Source: Apostichopus japonicus (taxonomy: Eukaryota; Echinodermata; Holothuroidea; Aspidochirotida; Stichopodidae). From it: a stretch of 60,000 bases of DNA. A program made the translations under genes and the position numbers. Of this stretch, positions 38,801 through 53,100 are shown piece by piece (position 1 is the first letter of the stretch; the number at the start of each line of letters is the position of its first letter). The stretch covers positions 27,927,960-27,987,959 of the forward strand of contig NC_092563.1 of NCBI RefSeq assembly GCF_037975245.1, written 5' to 3'. A model generated the notes under the pieces. That model was given only the letters and a program-made list of their open reading frames with translations. It was not told the DNA's origin and did no database searches.

Positions 38801-41800
38801 TCACTTATTTAAACTTGCCCTGGCTTAATGGTCACACTACTACACTGCAGGTTATGGATAAATGTAAAAGTTTTGTAGATACAGACAATGTGGTGACTCT
38901 TAGTAACTATGTGTGCTCCATGATAAAATCAAGACATACTTTTGCCCATGCTGCTTACCTTAAACATGTCTCTAATTACTCATAGGGTACCGTGCAAACA
39001 TGTTACACAATATGGCCATTCTTGTACCATATTTTATTTCTTTCAAAAATTCTGAGCAAATTTTTATAAGAGAAGGCCCAACCCCAAGGATTGATTTGTT
39101 CAGCTTTGTTCAGTAAATGACAGCCATGGCATTCTTGCATAATAATTCCACAGCCACTAGTGTGACCAATCTTTCAGTGATCTGTTTTGGACTTGTTGTG
39201 TAACTAGCTCAATCGTCCTCTTTATTATTACCATTTTCTCTTTGACGTCCAAGGACTCTCTAAGATCGCTTGTCTCTGACTGCATATCTTTGATCTTTGT
39301 TTGTAGTTGTCCGGTGGTCGCTTCCAGAGATTTAACCTGTGAAGATATACAATGGCACGAAATGATCGACCTCCACATACAGATTCTGAGATTAAAAGTT
39401 GAACGATCCAAAGACTGTGAGATATTGCAGGCTAGTCACGTCTTGTTGATAGAGGAGAGCTCATTTCACTGTGTGGCAATAACTGTACCTGCATCCTCCA
39501 TGTTGCAATAGTTTTGTGATGATATTACACAATCATCCAAGTTATTTCTATCCGTTTCCTTCTTTCCCCATCTCTCTGTCTCCCTCTCTCTTCAATCATT
39601 CCCTCTAACATTTACTCATTCAAATTATTGCGGCTGAGAAATGTTCAGTTAACGGTGTAAACTTTTAGAGGCTACCTTTTCACAATTACATCACGGCTTG
39701 GTTAAACACCTGATACATCTGTTTTCCTCACTCATCACTCAGTCCCAGTCTCTCCCCATCCACACCCCTCACCCCCCTACCCCCTCCATCATTTACCTCT
39801 TCAGATAATCCTTGATATTTCTTCTGGGTAGTAACCAGTTCAACTTATTATCTCAACACTGTCTGGTACATACTGGCCAACTCCTTAAAAATACCTCATC
39901 TTTATTCAATATTTATTTCATCCATCCCTCCCCCTCCTACATCTCCCTCCTTCCCTTACCTCTTCAGCTGATCCATGATACTGCTGCTGGGTAGCATCCA
40001 GTTCACTTTGTAATCTAAAATACCACTTCTTCATTCTATATATATGACACCTCCCCTCCCCCCACACCTCCCTCCTGCCCCCTTCCCTTACCTCTTCAGC
40101 TGATCCGTCATACTGCTGCTGGGTAGCATCCAGTTCACTTTGTAATCTAAAATACCACTTCTTCATTCCATATATATGACACCTCCCCTCCCCCCACACC
40201 TCCCTCCTGCCCCCATTCCTTAACTCTTCAGCTGATCCCGGATACTGCTGCTGGGTAGTATCCAGTTCACTTTATAATCTTAAATACCAATTCTTCATTC
40301 TATATATATGACATGCCCGACCCCCCCCCACACCTCCCTCCTGCCCCCTGCCTTACCTCTTCAGCTGATCCCTGATACTGCTGCTGGGTAGTATCCAGTT
40401 CACTTTGTAATCTAACATACCACTTCTTCATTCTATTTATTTCATCCATCGCCCCCCCCCCCTCCTATACCTTCCTCCTGTCCCCTACTCTTACCTCTTC
40501 AGCTGATCCGTGATACTGCTGCTGGGTAGCATCCAGTTCACTTTGTAATCTATAATACCACTTCTACATTCTATATATATGACATGCCCCCTCCCCCTAC
40601 ACCTCCCTGCTGCCCCCTTCCCTTACCTCTTCAGCTGATCCGTGATACTACTGCTGGGTAGCATCCAGTTCACTTCGTAATCTAAAATACCACTTCTTCA
40701 TTCTATAGATATGACACGCCCCCTCCCCCTCCTACACCTCCCTCCTTCCCCCTTCCCTTACCTCTTCAGCTGATCCCTGATACTGCTGCTGGGTAGTACC
40801 ACTTCTTCATTCTATATATATGACATGCCCCCCTCCTGCCCCCTTCCCTTACCTCTTCAGCTGATCCCTGATACTGCTGCTGGGTAGTATCCAGTTCACC
40901 TTGCAGTCTCAGGACTGTCTGGTCTTTATTTGTCACCTCCTTTTGACATGTTCTGTGTTTTTCTTGGCTGATGGTGAGGTCCAGTTCCTGCTGTTGTACC
41001 CTTTCTGCTAGTTTTAACAATTCATCCGCATCTTGCTGAGCCTGAGCGGTCAGTTTGTTGTTCTCGGCTTGTAACCGATCCGCTTGATCCTCCAGATGGA
41101 TCATCTACAAATAATATCGAAGGTCATAATTAATTTGATTTTTTCACTCGCACTTTAACAAGAATAGTTAGTAAATCTTCCCACCAATAAAAGATTTAAT
41201 TAATCAGAATGATATGAATTGGTGAATCATCACTATTCTGTAATGTCAAACATTTGTTTTCTAACAGTTTCAAGAAAGTTATCTGGGATGTTAACATGAT
41301 AGCATTACATCAAAATAAAAAAAATTATGCTTCCTCTAGCTGTTAATATCCTTTAAACTACTGCTTCTCACACTGTTTAGATTAACATAGAAATAGGGAA
41401 TATGATGAATTTATTTGCGCATAAACTGCTCAGACTCTGAACAGGTCATTTACAATTTCTTGTAAACATCATTTCCTGCTTCTATGTTCTGTAAGGTAAA
41501 GGTTAATACAGAACCATTTGCTTATATATAGAATATATACTATACTGTATATAGATACTATATATATACAGAATATACACTATATATACAGAATATATAT
41601 TGCATATATGCAGAAAATACACTATATATACTATATTATATACGATACTAAATATATATACTATAATATACACTATACTACAAACAATACTACACATATA
41701 TACTATGTTATATATGATAATAATATATATACTATACACTATACTACATACAATACTATATATATGTACAATATATATATGAATATACCATATGTATACA

Positions 41801-44136
41801 AAATATATACTATGTGTGTTATATATAGGTTATAGACTATACTATATATATACTATACTATATATGTGTTGATATATAGGTTATATACAGAACCGGCATG
41901 TAACTCAGATATTTATTTTACCTCTTCATAGCAGTTTGTATATTCTCTCTGAGAGGCAGCTAAATCATCTCTCGTCTTGCTCAATTCATCTTCTTTGTGA
42001 AGTAGCTAACAAACATAGAAAAAGAGCAAAATGTGTTAAAAACATGTAGGGACGAGATTTTGATTAGGGGGTCAGATAATTAATTAAGGGATAATTACAA
42101 TTTGCCATAAAAAAAAATGGAGTTAGCAAAAAGATAGTAAAATGAAAACAAGGATGTGAAAATTATTGTCCGGCCAAAGAGAGGAAAGAAAGAAGAGAGA
42201 GAGAGAGAAACAGGGAAATGAAAATATAAGACAAAGAAAAACACAAAGGTAACTTGAATACTTACTTAACTCAAAATGAATATATTGAATAGATAGTCAA
42301 TTGAAAAACCCTGAAGATAACTTTTTCTCAAAAGGCTAAATGTGTCATGGTTGTATTTTGGATAAACAAATATCGCTATGAATAGGCCTCTCTAACCTAT
42401 TCATTCTCACTGTAAGCAGCCCTGTAGACCAATACAGTCCACAAATGCTTACAAGGCAACTCACAAATAAATAATTTCTTTTTCAATTACAGTGCATTCC
42501 TTTCCATGGCAGGTATTTAGCAGCTTATGTGTGTTCACCATTATATATGAAAAGGAGCATCAAAACTTCACATTTTATTTCAGATTTTATTGTTTTCAAC
42601 TATTCACAAAATTTGAGAAGTTACAAGGTGATATCAAGATTGCAATACTATATAAATAAACAGAGCAATACATAAAATAGATAAATATTATTTAAGATGA
42701 TCTCTCATTTCAAAGTCACAAGGTTATTGATAAGACACTGAATATTAAAACAGTTCTACAGGTAATATTGCCTCAATTATTAAGGGTAATTAATGATGGT
42801 TTTAATAACATTTTTTAAAGGTCGTTAAGAGATTATTTAACCTTCAAAATCCTCTTTCAAGACACTAAGGATGCATACGCAATCATAAAGGCTGAGCAAA
42901 GTGAAGACAAACATTGATTGTGTCAACATTTGTCATACATTTTCAAAATTATGAGATGAAAACCACATCCTGATAGCATATTTTATTTTGAAAATATGTT
43001 CTTTTCATAATTTTATTTATTTTCATGAATGCATTAACTCCAGCAATGGCAAGATGAGTAACACTGTAATGACAACTCAGCCAAAAAAGTTTTTTTTGTT
43101 ATAATTCATTAATCTCCACAAATTATTGTTACTTGGACACTTCTATCCATCACTAAGTTGGAGTCAAATATTATTCAATTTTAAAAATGGCTGGTACAAT
43201 TCAAATCAATTATGGAGTAATAATAAAAACTTTCACTTAAAATTGATAAGAAAGGATTAAGATGAGATAAATACTACACTTTCTAAAGGACTAACAAAAG
43301 ACATGAAAGGACAATGAAACATCAATATCTTTGTTTTAAGACAATGAGAGAACAAAGGATGCATTAATAGTACACGTCTCAAATTCTAATAAAGTAATAA
43401 TATGCATTAGCGAATAATTTATCCATTGTTGCATCACAAAACGCTCTGTTAAATAGGGAAATTGCTATACAAGTGCAAAGATGCATCTAGCAGTTTTGAA
43501 CACAGAAACCATAGTTATTTTATAAGAGATAAATTTGCGAGCTCTAAATCCTGCTATGCAAAAATTGGAACACTAAATTTTTTCCCTGCGTGTATGAGCT
43601 ATTGCTCAAGATTAGGATACACAACTAGCCCAACATGCTCTTGCCAATATTCCTCCCACATCTCGATTACCCATCACACCCCCCAGTCCATACAACAATA
43701 GATGAAATGAGCTAGAAATGACCATATTTTAATGGAAAGTAAAGAAGGTTTAATATACATAATATAATACACCATGAGACTGTTTATGGTTTACATTGAT
43801 TGAACACAAGATATTATTACACAAACAACCATACCAAAGTACAGAGGTACAATTCTATTTGACACACGAAAGACACATTGGGTTGAAAGATTAGACACAA
43901 GAAATTGAAAGATTGATGCTGTTATGCTTGAACATGAGTAGACTATTGGATAGTAGTAAATCCATAAGACTAGACAAATATTGCTATCATATTCTAAACA
44001 ATTTTAGGAAACAAAGGGAGACTACTTAAAAATCTACCGTTTTCAAAATTTCACACACACAAAAACATATAAATATCTAGAGTGCATCTGCTATTTGTTA
44101 ATAATTAGTGTCATCCATAAAACACACACACACACC

Positions 44137-44176
<40 letters not shown>

Positions 44177-47100
44177 TACAAATATTATTGCATAGCAATA
44201 AATGTCAGCTGTGTACTGAAATACCTTGTCAAATTTATGGCACTTTGATGTTACACAAGGAAATACATTTAGAAACACAAATGATAAACTATGATTCACT
44301 TCACACAATTATAATGTATGTACATAAATGAAAATATAACAAGAGGGCAATCCATGGAGTTGCAGCACTCCTCGCCTCTCATTATCTCTACATATCTCTT
44401 AATGGTGTAATGACATTTCCCAACATACTGACAAGCAGGTAATGGCTAAAAACCAGATTTGGGGTATTGACCTTAGACAATAACCAATCACGCAGGTGCA
44501 AGTTTACATGATCAGGCATCTAAACATCTAACACATGAATCTGTCCTATTCTAAAAATTGTCTCATCATTTTCTACATATTGTGTGGTTTAATGCCTTTT
44601 TCCTACATGTTGACAAGCAGAATATGGCTTTAAACCTGTTTTTAGGTTTCTTGCCCTTTGACATCATCAATCATGATTATCACGCAGGCACAAGTTTACA
44701 TGGTCAAGCACCTACCCACTCAGTTTGAACTTGATCGGACTTACGGCCTAGAAGGAGTTTGCGACACACATTTTTGCTCGCTCACACACTCACACACTTC
44801 CTCACATTTCTGATGTGGGGTGAAGTAAAATATTCCATCTCCCTATACATTATATGTAGATACATGAGATTAATTATATGTAGGGAGATGAGATAACCTG
44901 ATCTGCTTTAACAATTTTGTTACAATGCTACAAAAACAAAGAGCCAGTGCTTAAAAAATCTACTGGCTAAAATCAACATTGCACTGGCATTTTCCTGAAC
45001 TACAACAAACATCAGTTAATTTACAGGGTTTTGATAGCAGCCCAATAATAATTGCCGATTAAAAAGCTTACGTAAGATACGCATATCATACCCATTCTTT
45101 GACTGTTCTTAATGTCTACTGGCCGAAAAAATCAAGTGACCTTTTCCTTTCTACTGGCAAAGTATTTTTTTGAATTAATTTATCTAACACTTAACAATAT
45201 TATTGCACTGTAAACACATACATAGTAAGATCTACCTAGTGACAGTGAACAACATTACTGTATGGTAAATACATGCATAGTAAGATCTACCTAGTTACAC
45301 TGAACAACATTATTGCACTGTAAACATATGCCTAGTAAGATCTACCTAGTTACACTGAACAATTACTGCACTGTAAAGACATGCACAGTAAGATCAACCT
45401 AGTTACACTGAACAACATTACTACACTAGAAACACATGTATAGTAAGATCTACCTAGTTACATTTAACAATATTACTGCACTGAAAACACATGCATAGTA
45501 AGATCTACCTAGTTACACTGAACAATATAACGGTACTGTAAACATGTGAATAGTAACATCTACCTAGTTACATTTAACAATATTACTGCACTGGAAACAC
45601 ATGTATAGTAAGATCTACCTAGTTACATTTAACAATATTACTGCACTGAAAACACATGCATAGTAAGATCTACCTAGTTACACTGAACAATATAACGGTA
45701 CTGTAAACATGTGAATAGTAACATCTACCTAGTTACATTTAACAATATTACTGCACTGAAAACACATGCATAGTAAGATCTATCTAGTTACACTGAACAA
45801 TATAACGGTACTGTAAACATGTGAATAGTAACATCTACCTAGTTACATTTAACAACATTACTACACTGGAAACACATGTATAGTAAGATCTACCTAGTTA
45901 CACTGAACAACATTACTACACTGGAAACACATGCATAGTAAGATCTACCTAGTTACACTGAACAACACTACTGCATTGTAAACACATGCATAGTAAGATC
46001 TATCTAGTTACACTGAACAACACTACTGCATTGTAAACACATGCATAGTAAGATCTATCTAGTTACACTGAACAACACTACTGCATTGTAAACACATGCA
46101 TTGTAAGATCTATCTAGTTACACTGAACAACATTACTGCACTGTAAACACATGCATAGTAAGATCTATCTAGTTACACTGAACATCATTACTGCACTGTA
46201 AACACATGCATAGTAAGATCTACCTAGTTACACTGAACAATATTACTGCACTGTAAACACATGCATAGTAACTTAGTAAGATCTACTAATTTACACTTAA
46301 CAATATTACTGCACTGGAAACACATGTGAGTTTATGAGCATAAGACCATTGATAATCAAGAAAGATTCGGAGGAAGCAGATTTCAAGGTAATCTTGGATA
46401 TCTGCTTTAGATAGGTAACATTTAAGGACACATTTAAAGAAGAAGCTTAGAAAGATCAAACAGGGGCAATTTATGGGATAAGTTAGGACCATGTATCACA
46501 GCTGACTCTTCTCTCTTTCATTTCTCTTTCTCATGTTATCAATATTTTAGACAGGAATGTTCTTTTTGTCTTGAAGAAGCGTAGCATATTTTTAATACGA
46601 TTTCTTTATTCGATAAGGTTAGGTCATTGATGAAATGAAGGGTCCACCTTGCAATACATTTGATGACTCTGTGTGAATCATTAAGACATTTTCTGTGTAA
46701 CTACCGCACCTTTAAATGGTAAATGATCATTTAGCGCAGATGGTCACTGCAAGGAAACTGAGTTAAAAGCACTTTGTTCATTTCATTCTATCATCATTTC
46801 TCATATGACGTTGTTTAGTTTAAAAAAATGAATACATCTGCACATCATGGAATATGGGCATGTTTTGCTGATAAGTCAAAGTAATCATGTAAATTTCAGA
46901 AACTTTGCATATCCTCTCCATTATATGGCTCAGTCTACTCTCATTTATTTAAGATGGTTCACATGCTTTTGTATTTTATCTTATTTAATACTAATATTAA
47001 TATTGACACATCTTATGTTAAGGTGCAAATGGTTACCCTGAAACCGATGTAGGAGTGCATCTCACTAGAATAATACTTAACAACAAAGTTTTAATATCAA

Positions 47101-50100
47101 AAGCTTAAAAAGTCAAAAGAAGAAAGAATACGCTTTACAATACCACTTGACAAATGTAATCATGGAACGAACTTCAAATGATTGTCCAAATATCGTTTTA
47201 ATCCTTTTTAATCAAAATTATTAGTTTATACTGATTTTTCCTTTCAATGAGAGTAGAGGAGATTCCATGACATTCTGTTGCCCCAAGGTTTCTTGTTCAT
47301 AAATCATCCATAATATCTTTAAATATTTCACTAAGGAGCTTCATCAAGGACGTTGCCATGGTAATGCGACATCTAACATTGATAATGTCCTTCACAAACT
47401 GCACAGGTGTACATTCAGAGTTCACACACAAGTCAATACATAGTCAAAGAAAAAATTGAAGTTGTGGAAATACATGAAGGAGTGCAGAAGTGAGGGTTAC
47501 AATTAAATCATAAATTCATAATTTAGGATGCATGGAATAGAAACGACAGTCGCAGACATAATCAACAGCATCGTGTGAGGGAGGTGTTCAAATATACACA
47601 AAAAGGTGTTTTGCAAAGATTTTTTATTAAACAATAGCAACGTTTTTGGTTTGCAGAAATTAGAAAGCAGACATTAACCAATTAAACAGACCAAATTTAA
47701 TCCCGGCAGAAAAGGAAGGAAAAAATACAAAAGAGTCATGAAAAAAATAGAGATTAGTCTCCACTAAGGCTTAAAGAGTAATTTATTTACAGCAGGAATC
47801 ATTGCTTGAGCTACAATTTGAAAATAAAAATTTTCGGATTTCCTGCAAAATATATAAGATCTAATGCAAGTATAACTGCATTGTTTTTTACTTTTCTTTA
47901 AGTGTTTCTGATAAGAAATACTTTAGTGTTTTACTGGCCCAACCAAAATTAACAGCAGTAACCATACTGTACTGTCTCCAAAGAACTTTGGTTTACTTTC
48001 CACGTATATACAAACTCCCTGTCACCAGAATACACCTCCATACCAGATGGAAGGTTTATTGTTGTGTATACCTCCTTGTGTGATTAACCCTTTTTCCAGT
48101 TTCAAGGTACGTAGTTGCTTGGAAATAGAATTTAAAAACTTAAATAGCCTTTTTCTTTCTTAAAATATTGTCTCAAATGAAATGTAGCTGGAATTATTCC
48201 AAACTATTAAAAATCCTGAAAATTTCACACATATATATCTATATTTCACATATTTATATTTATATATATGTACATATATATATTTAATTAATTGAAATTG
48301 TAATGAGTTGGAAAATCAAGAACAGTGAAAAAACTTCCAGTCTCCACCGGGATTCTAACCCGGGCCTCCCACTTCATATGCGGACACCCATATATATATA
48401 TATATATCAACATATATATAAAGTCAGTATTTCATAAAAGATTTTAGTGATTTAAACAGAACATTGAATCAGGGCTTGGAAAAAATTTGACAATTTGGCA
48501 ATCTGCAGTGGTTCTCTTGAGAGTTTGCCATTATGTTCCCAGGAAAAGCCAGATGAAAGAACTAGGTTGTTGTCTTCATAATGTTAATTTATTTAGAAAA
48601 TTAAACCTTTCTCACATCTTGATGCAAGATAGCAATTAAGAAGGATTTAAGAAAGCTAAGGCTATCTTCAGATCATCAGTCTGCAATGTTACAAAATACT
48701 CATGACTAGCAGCTAGAAAATAAATTTATTTAAGAAGAAAGAACTTTAGGGTCAAGAAAAACAAAGAATTATCTTCAAATTATCAAATTAATTGAAAGAA
48801 ATCAAGTAGAGAAAGTTGCAAACCTGTTCATGGGATTTCCTGGCCCCTTCTTGAGATGTTGATTGAAGTTTGGAGAGGGTTTCTTCTAACTTTTTCACAA
48901 TGTCAGACTGTCTTTGTAACTGAAAATGGTGATAAAATAATCACAATGAAGCTTAAGGTTGTGAGTATCACTCTCTCCTATCTTCCAACACTTCACTGCT
49001 AAAAAAGGTTAAGAAAATTATTTATTGAACTAAACTAGGTAGACCAGCCACTCAGATTGATGAGCCTCCTACATTAAAGGTACACAGTTATCTTGATATA
49101 TATTCTGTCACATATCAACAGTACTTTATGCCTAGAGCTATCTTTTCTTTATTTTTGGCCTCTGCAGCTACAAACTCGAATCGAACTGCCATAAGCTCCT
49201 AACGACTTGAGTCAAGCAAGTGAAAGTTATCACGCTTATATCACTAAACAGCATAAAAAGCATCGTGAGCAGCATTTTTACCTCGCCAGACTTTTCGTGG
49301 CTTTTAGACTTCAATTTGGTATTTTCGGAGTTGAGTCTCTGCAGAGCTACATCTCGTTCTGTTACCTGGTGGAAGAAAAGTCAAACATGAAATGAACAGA
49401 ACAAAAAACTTGAAGCAGATATGCCAATAAAAAATAGTCTGTGTTAAATTGTAACTACAGAAATATTCCTACCAGTCTTGTTCAGTTATTACTGTGTTGT
49501 ATGACATGAACTTTTTCTGCTTTGAAAATGTAAAAAAGCCATCTCCTAAAACTTAATATATAAACTTTTGATAAACAGCAGCTTTTGATGACAGAAATAT
49601 TGTTCTTTGTAAGGTAGGGAAAGGAGGTAGGGGAGAGGGGAAAGAGAGGGATGGGAACAGGGAGGGGGAGTGGGGATCAGATCATATCTGCATTGAAAAC
49701 AATACCATTTTACTGCTGGAGAAAGAGTTTTACCGACACACAAGAGCAAATTATTTCTGCAGTGTTAAACATCGAGTGTGACAGAAATGTAACAAATTTT
49801 ATGAAACAGATTTGTGCTCAAGAAGGTAGATGGACTAAAATCTGATGTTGGATGCACAACAAGTTTCTATAGTGGCCAAATGTTAACATCTTATTTGCAT
49901 TTCATTTAAGACTGTTTCAGAAACCCTTCAATGAGAAGACCATACCACTGGTTGGCATAACTGTCCTAAAATAGTGATGAAATCTCATAGTAAATGTTTT
50001 ATATTTTATGGCATAACTGTCCTAAAATTTTATTCCAAGCATTACCTTGCTGAGCAGGTCATTGTGTTGGACATGAAGGATTTCGGAATCGGCCTTCAGC

Positions 50101-53100
50101 TCTGCAATAAGGTCTTCTTTAGACTTCAACTACAAAAAGAAGATGATAAATGCGAAAGATTAAATGAAAGTCAATAGATATTTGTGGCTAAAACTTTTCT
50201 GTTGGTTTTCAAGATTTTTTACAGGTAATCCAGATATATATGTCATTACCTGAAGACTAAACTGTGGCTCATGGTGAAGGTCGGGGAAAGGGGATGGATT
50301 GAGGGTCACACATGTGTTACCTACTGTTTGAGAGCACCGTATAGTTATGACAATGTTATACACAAGAAAGGTGCCCCTTCCCAGCCTTCCATATTGCAGC
50401 CTACATGTGGTACTTACATCTTGACTGAGCAAGTCTTCCCTGTTCTGTACAGTCAGTAACTCACTGTTTAATTCTGACAAAGCTTCCTCCAATCGTGCAA
50501 TCTGAAATCATATCAAATGGGACGTAGTGGTGAGAAAACATCCAAATTCCAAATTTTTGTGGGAAAAGTCTTCTTTCTTACCATTATTTACATGCAGAAA
50601 TGAAGCATCTGCTGGATTTTGATCATTATAAGATTAGAGAACACATTTTCTCTTTTCTCTCTTTTACAAAATAAGCAAATCCAACATGGTTCTGTTTTTT
50701 TTTTATCCCGACGGCTAGGTCTCAAAAGTTTAATATCTAGTAAACATCATGTCAACATTCATTTTTTTTACACAGCACCGATACATCTCCTCATAATCTT
50801 AATAACTTAGAACCTTTCACACATTGAATATTCAGATAAAGTGAATATTCAATAATGTATAACCATGGCATAAATATTCAGTACTTATTTTTTAACCAGC
50901 CAGTTGGGACAATTTCCTAATGCTAATACCTCTCTAAACTGTACTCCAATATCATGGTAATAGATTATTGAATATTCAGATATAGTGAATATTCAATAAT
51001 CTATTACCATGATTTAAATATTGTTACTTAGTACTTATTTTTATAACTCACTTCTTCCTTAGTGCTTGAGTGCATCTCTCTGATGTCTTCCAACTGCCTC
51101 TCCAAGCTGTGAATATTTGCATCTTTGTTCTCCAGCTCTGAATTCATGGTTTTGGTTTCATGTTTCAGCTGCTCTAGTAGAAGTTCCTAAATGGAAAAAA
51201 TAAAAATTGACAAAAATCAATTTAAAATAAAATAAAACTGTTAGCAAACTGCTTATCCACTAGAGAGCCTGTGTAGGAGAATGTGTAAAAGTAAGTTGGC
51301 CTGACGTTTCGATCCTAGCAGGATCTTTTTCAAAGGCTAAAATTTTAGCCTTTGAAGAAGATCCTGCTAGGATCGAAATGTCAGGCCAACTTACTTATAC
51401 ACAAAAATCAATTTAAATTGAGATCAAATACCCAGGGCTGATGATCATGAAACTAATGGAAAACACAGGAATGGCAGTAATGGATGTTTCAATAATGACA
51501 TTATACTTAAATGCCCCCTTGCCCAGTCCTAGGTTAAATAAATAAAATGGTTAAGAGTATGCTACAAATTATTGATCTCTAAAATGTGACCAAGGAGACA
51601 TGGCAGTGTATCATAGACAGACAGACAATCAACTCACAAATATGGACTAATAATTCCAACATACGGATTATCACGTCACATATATAAATAATCGATAAAT
51701 GTAGGCATCAAACCAACTCACACACATTGGACCAACACACAAATATGAATCAATAAATGAAATGCCTGGATTATCACTTCATGCATTATCCATCTCCGTA
51801 GCGATCAGCAACCAGCCACTCTTGGATAAGTAATTCTGTAGAACATATCATCAATTTAAACACAAGGATCATTCAGTTCTTGAACATGCATCAAGCACCT
51901 CCAAACAATTTAGTGTTTCAAATATTTTAATCTCGTTACGGTTGACAGAAGAATACTTGAGAACCATTGTTGTTACTGTTAACTTAGAGAAGGAAGAAAG
52001 GAGCAGATTTCATTTTGACAAACATGAAAAATAAACATTGAATTAACAATAACCGATTCCAATTATACACTTATAAAAGTAACAATGCAATCAAACCTCG
52101 TTAGCCCCTTGTTTTAGCTTAAAACCAACCTGACCACAAAGTATACAAGAATTAAACCTCACCTGAGATGAAAGCTTATCTTCTGCTCGTCTTAGATGGT
52201 CTTGAGAGGCAGAATGCTCAACCTGGAGTTTCCTTAAATTTTCGTCTCTCTTATTTACCTGAATTGTAAAATAAGGAAGGCAACATTTGTAAACTTTAAA
52301 CCACTGAGCATTAAGCATGCAAATAATTGTTTGGTTACAACAGACTTCACATAAAAATTCACATTATCACTTTTATCATTATTAAGCATATGCAAAACCA
52401 AACCGAACACCGATTGGAAAGCACTGAATGACTACAAATGATATAATTCTAGATAACTTATGTAAAATAACAAATACCACAGACTATTTAAATCAATTGA
52501 AGCTTTCAGAAGTTATCAGAAACATTTTACCACAATGCTGCCACTCACCTGTGATGTAACTACTTCTTTCTCATTCTGCACAGTGATCTGTACAGCCTGT
52601 AGCCGAGCCGACAATCTTCCATTTTCTTCCGTTGCTTCTTGCAGTTTCTGTTGAGCATGATTCAACTTTGATTCTGTGTGACTGACAGTAGAGTCCTTCC
52701 TGGCAAGCTGGAAGAATGATCAAATCATTTCAGAGTTGAGAAAATATGGACACAGCTGGCATAAAAATAACTTGTGTTGTGCAAGTAAGGTGAATTATTG
52801 GTACGTGAAGCCAAAGTATGGCAAAGAACATTCAGCATGAAATGTCTGACAGATGCTGATGAAGTATGAATATTCATCAAGCATCAGTGAATCAGCAATG
52901 TTGATGAAGTATGAATATTCACCAACCATCAGTGAATCAGCAATGTTGATGAAGTATGAATATTCACCAACCATCAGTGAATCAGCAATGTTGATGAAGT
53001 ATGAATATGCACCAACCATCAGTGAATCAGCAATGTTGATAAAGTATGAATATTCACCAACCATCAGTGAATCAGCAATGTTGATGAAGTATGAATATTC

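Larger units (their letters stand above)
42006..48823 (-). other. 6.8-kb intron of the coiled-coil gene
   Basis: No exon is supported in this stretch. It holds AT-rich unique sequence, a (CA)n(TA)n tract at 44121-44171, a probable dispersed repeat at about 44335-44830, a satellite at 45180-46320 and a SINE fragment near 48302-48395. By far the largest intron seen in the gene. Confidence 0.6.

Noticed and set aside
39918-40199. 93-codon minus-strand frame with two LQSELDATQQQY repeats
   Set aside because: Read-through across two units of the junction array. Splicing at the available TTTTAG would put the piece out of frame.
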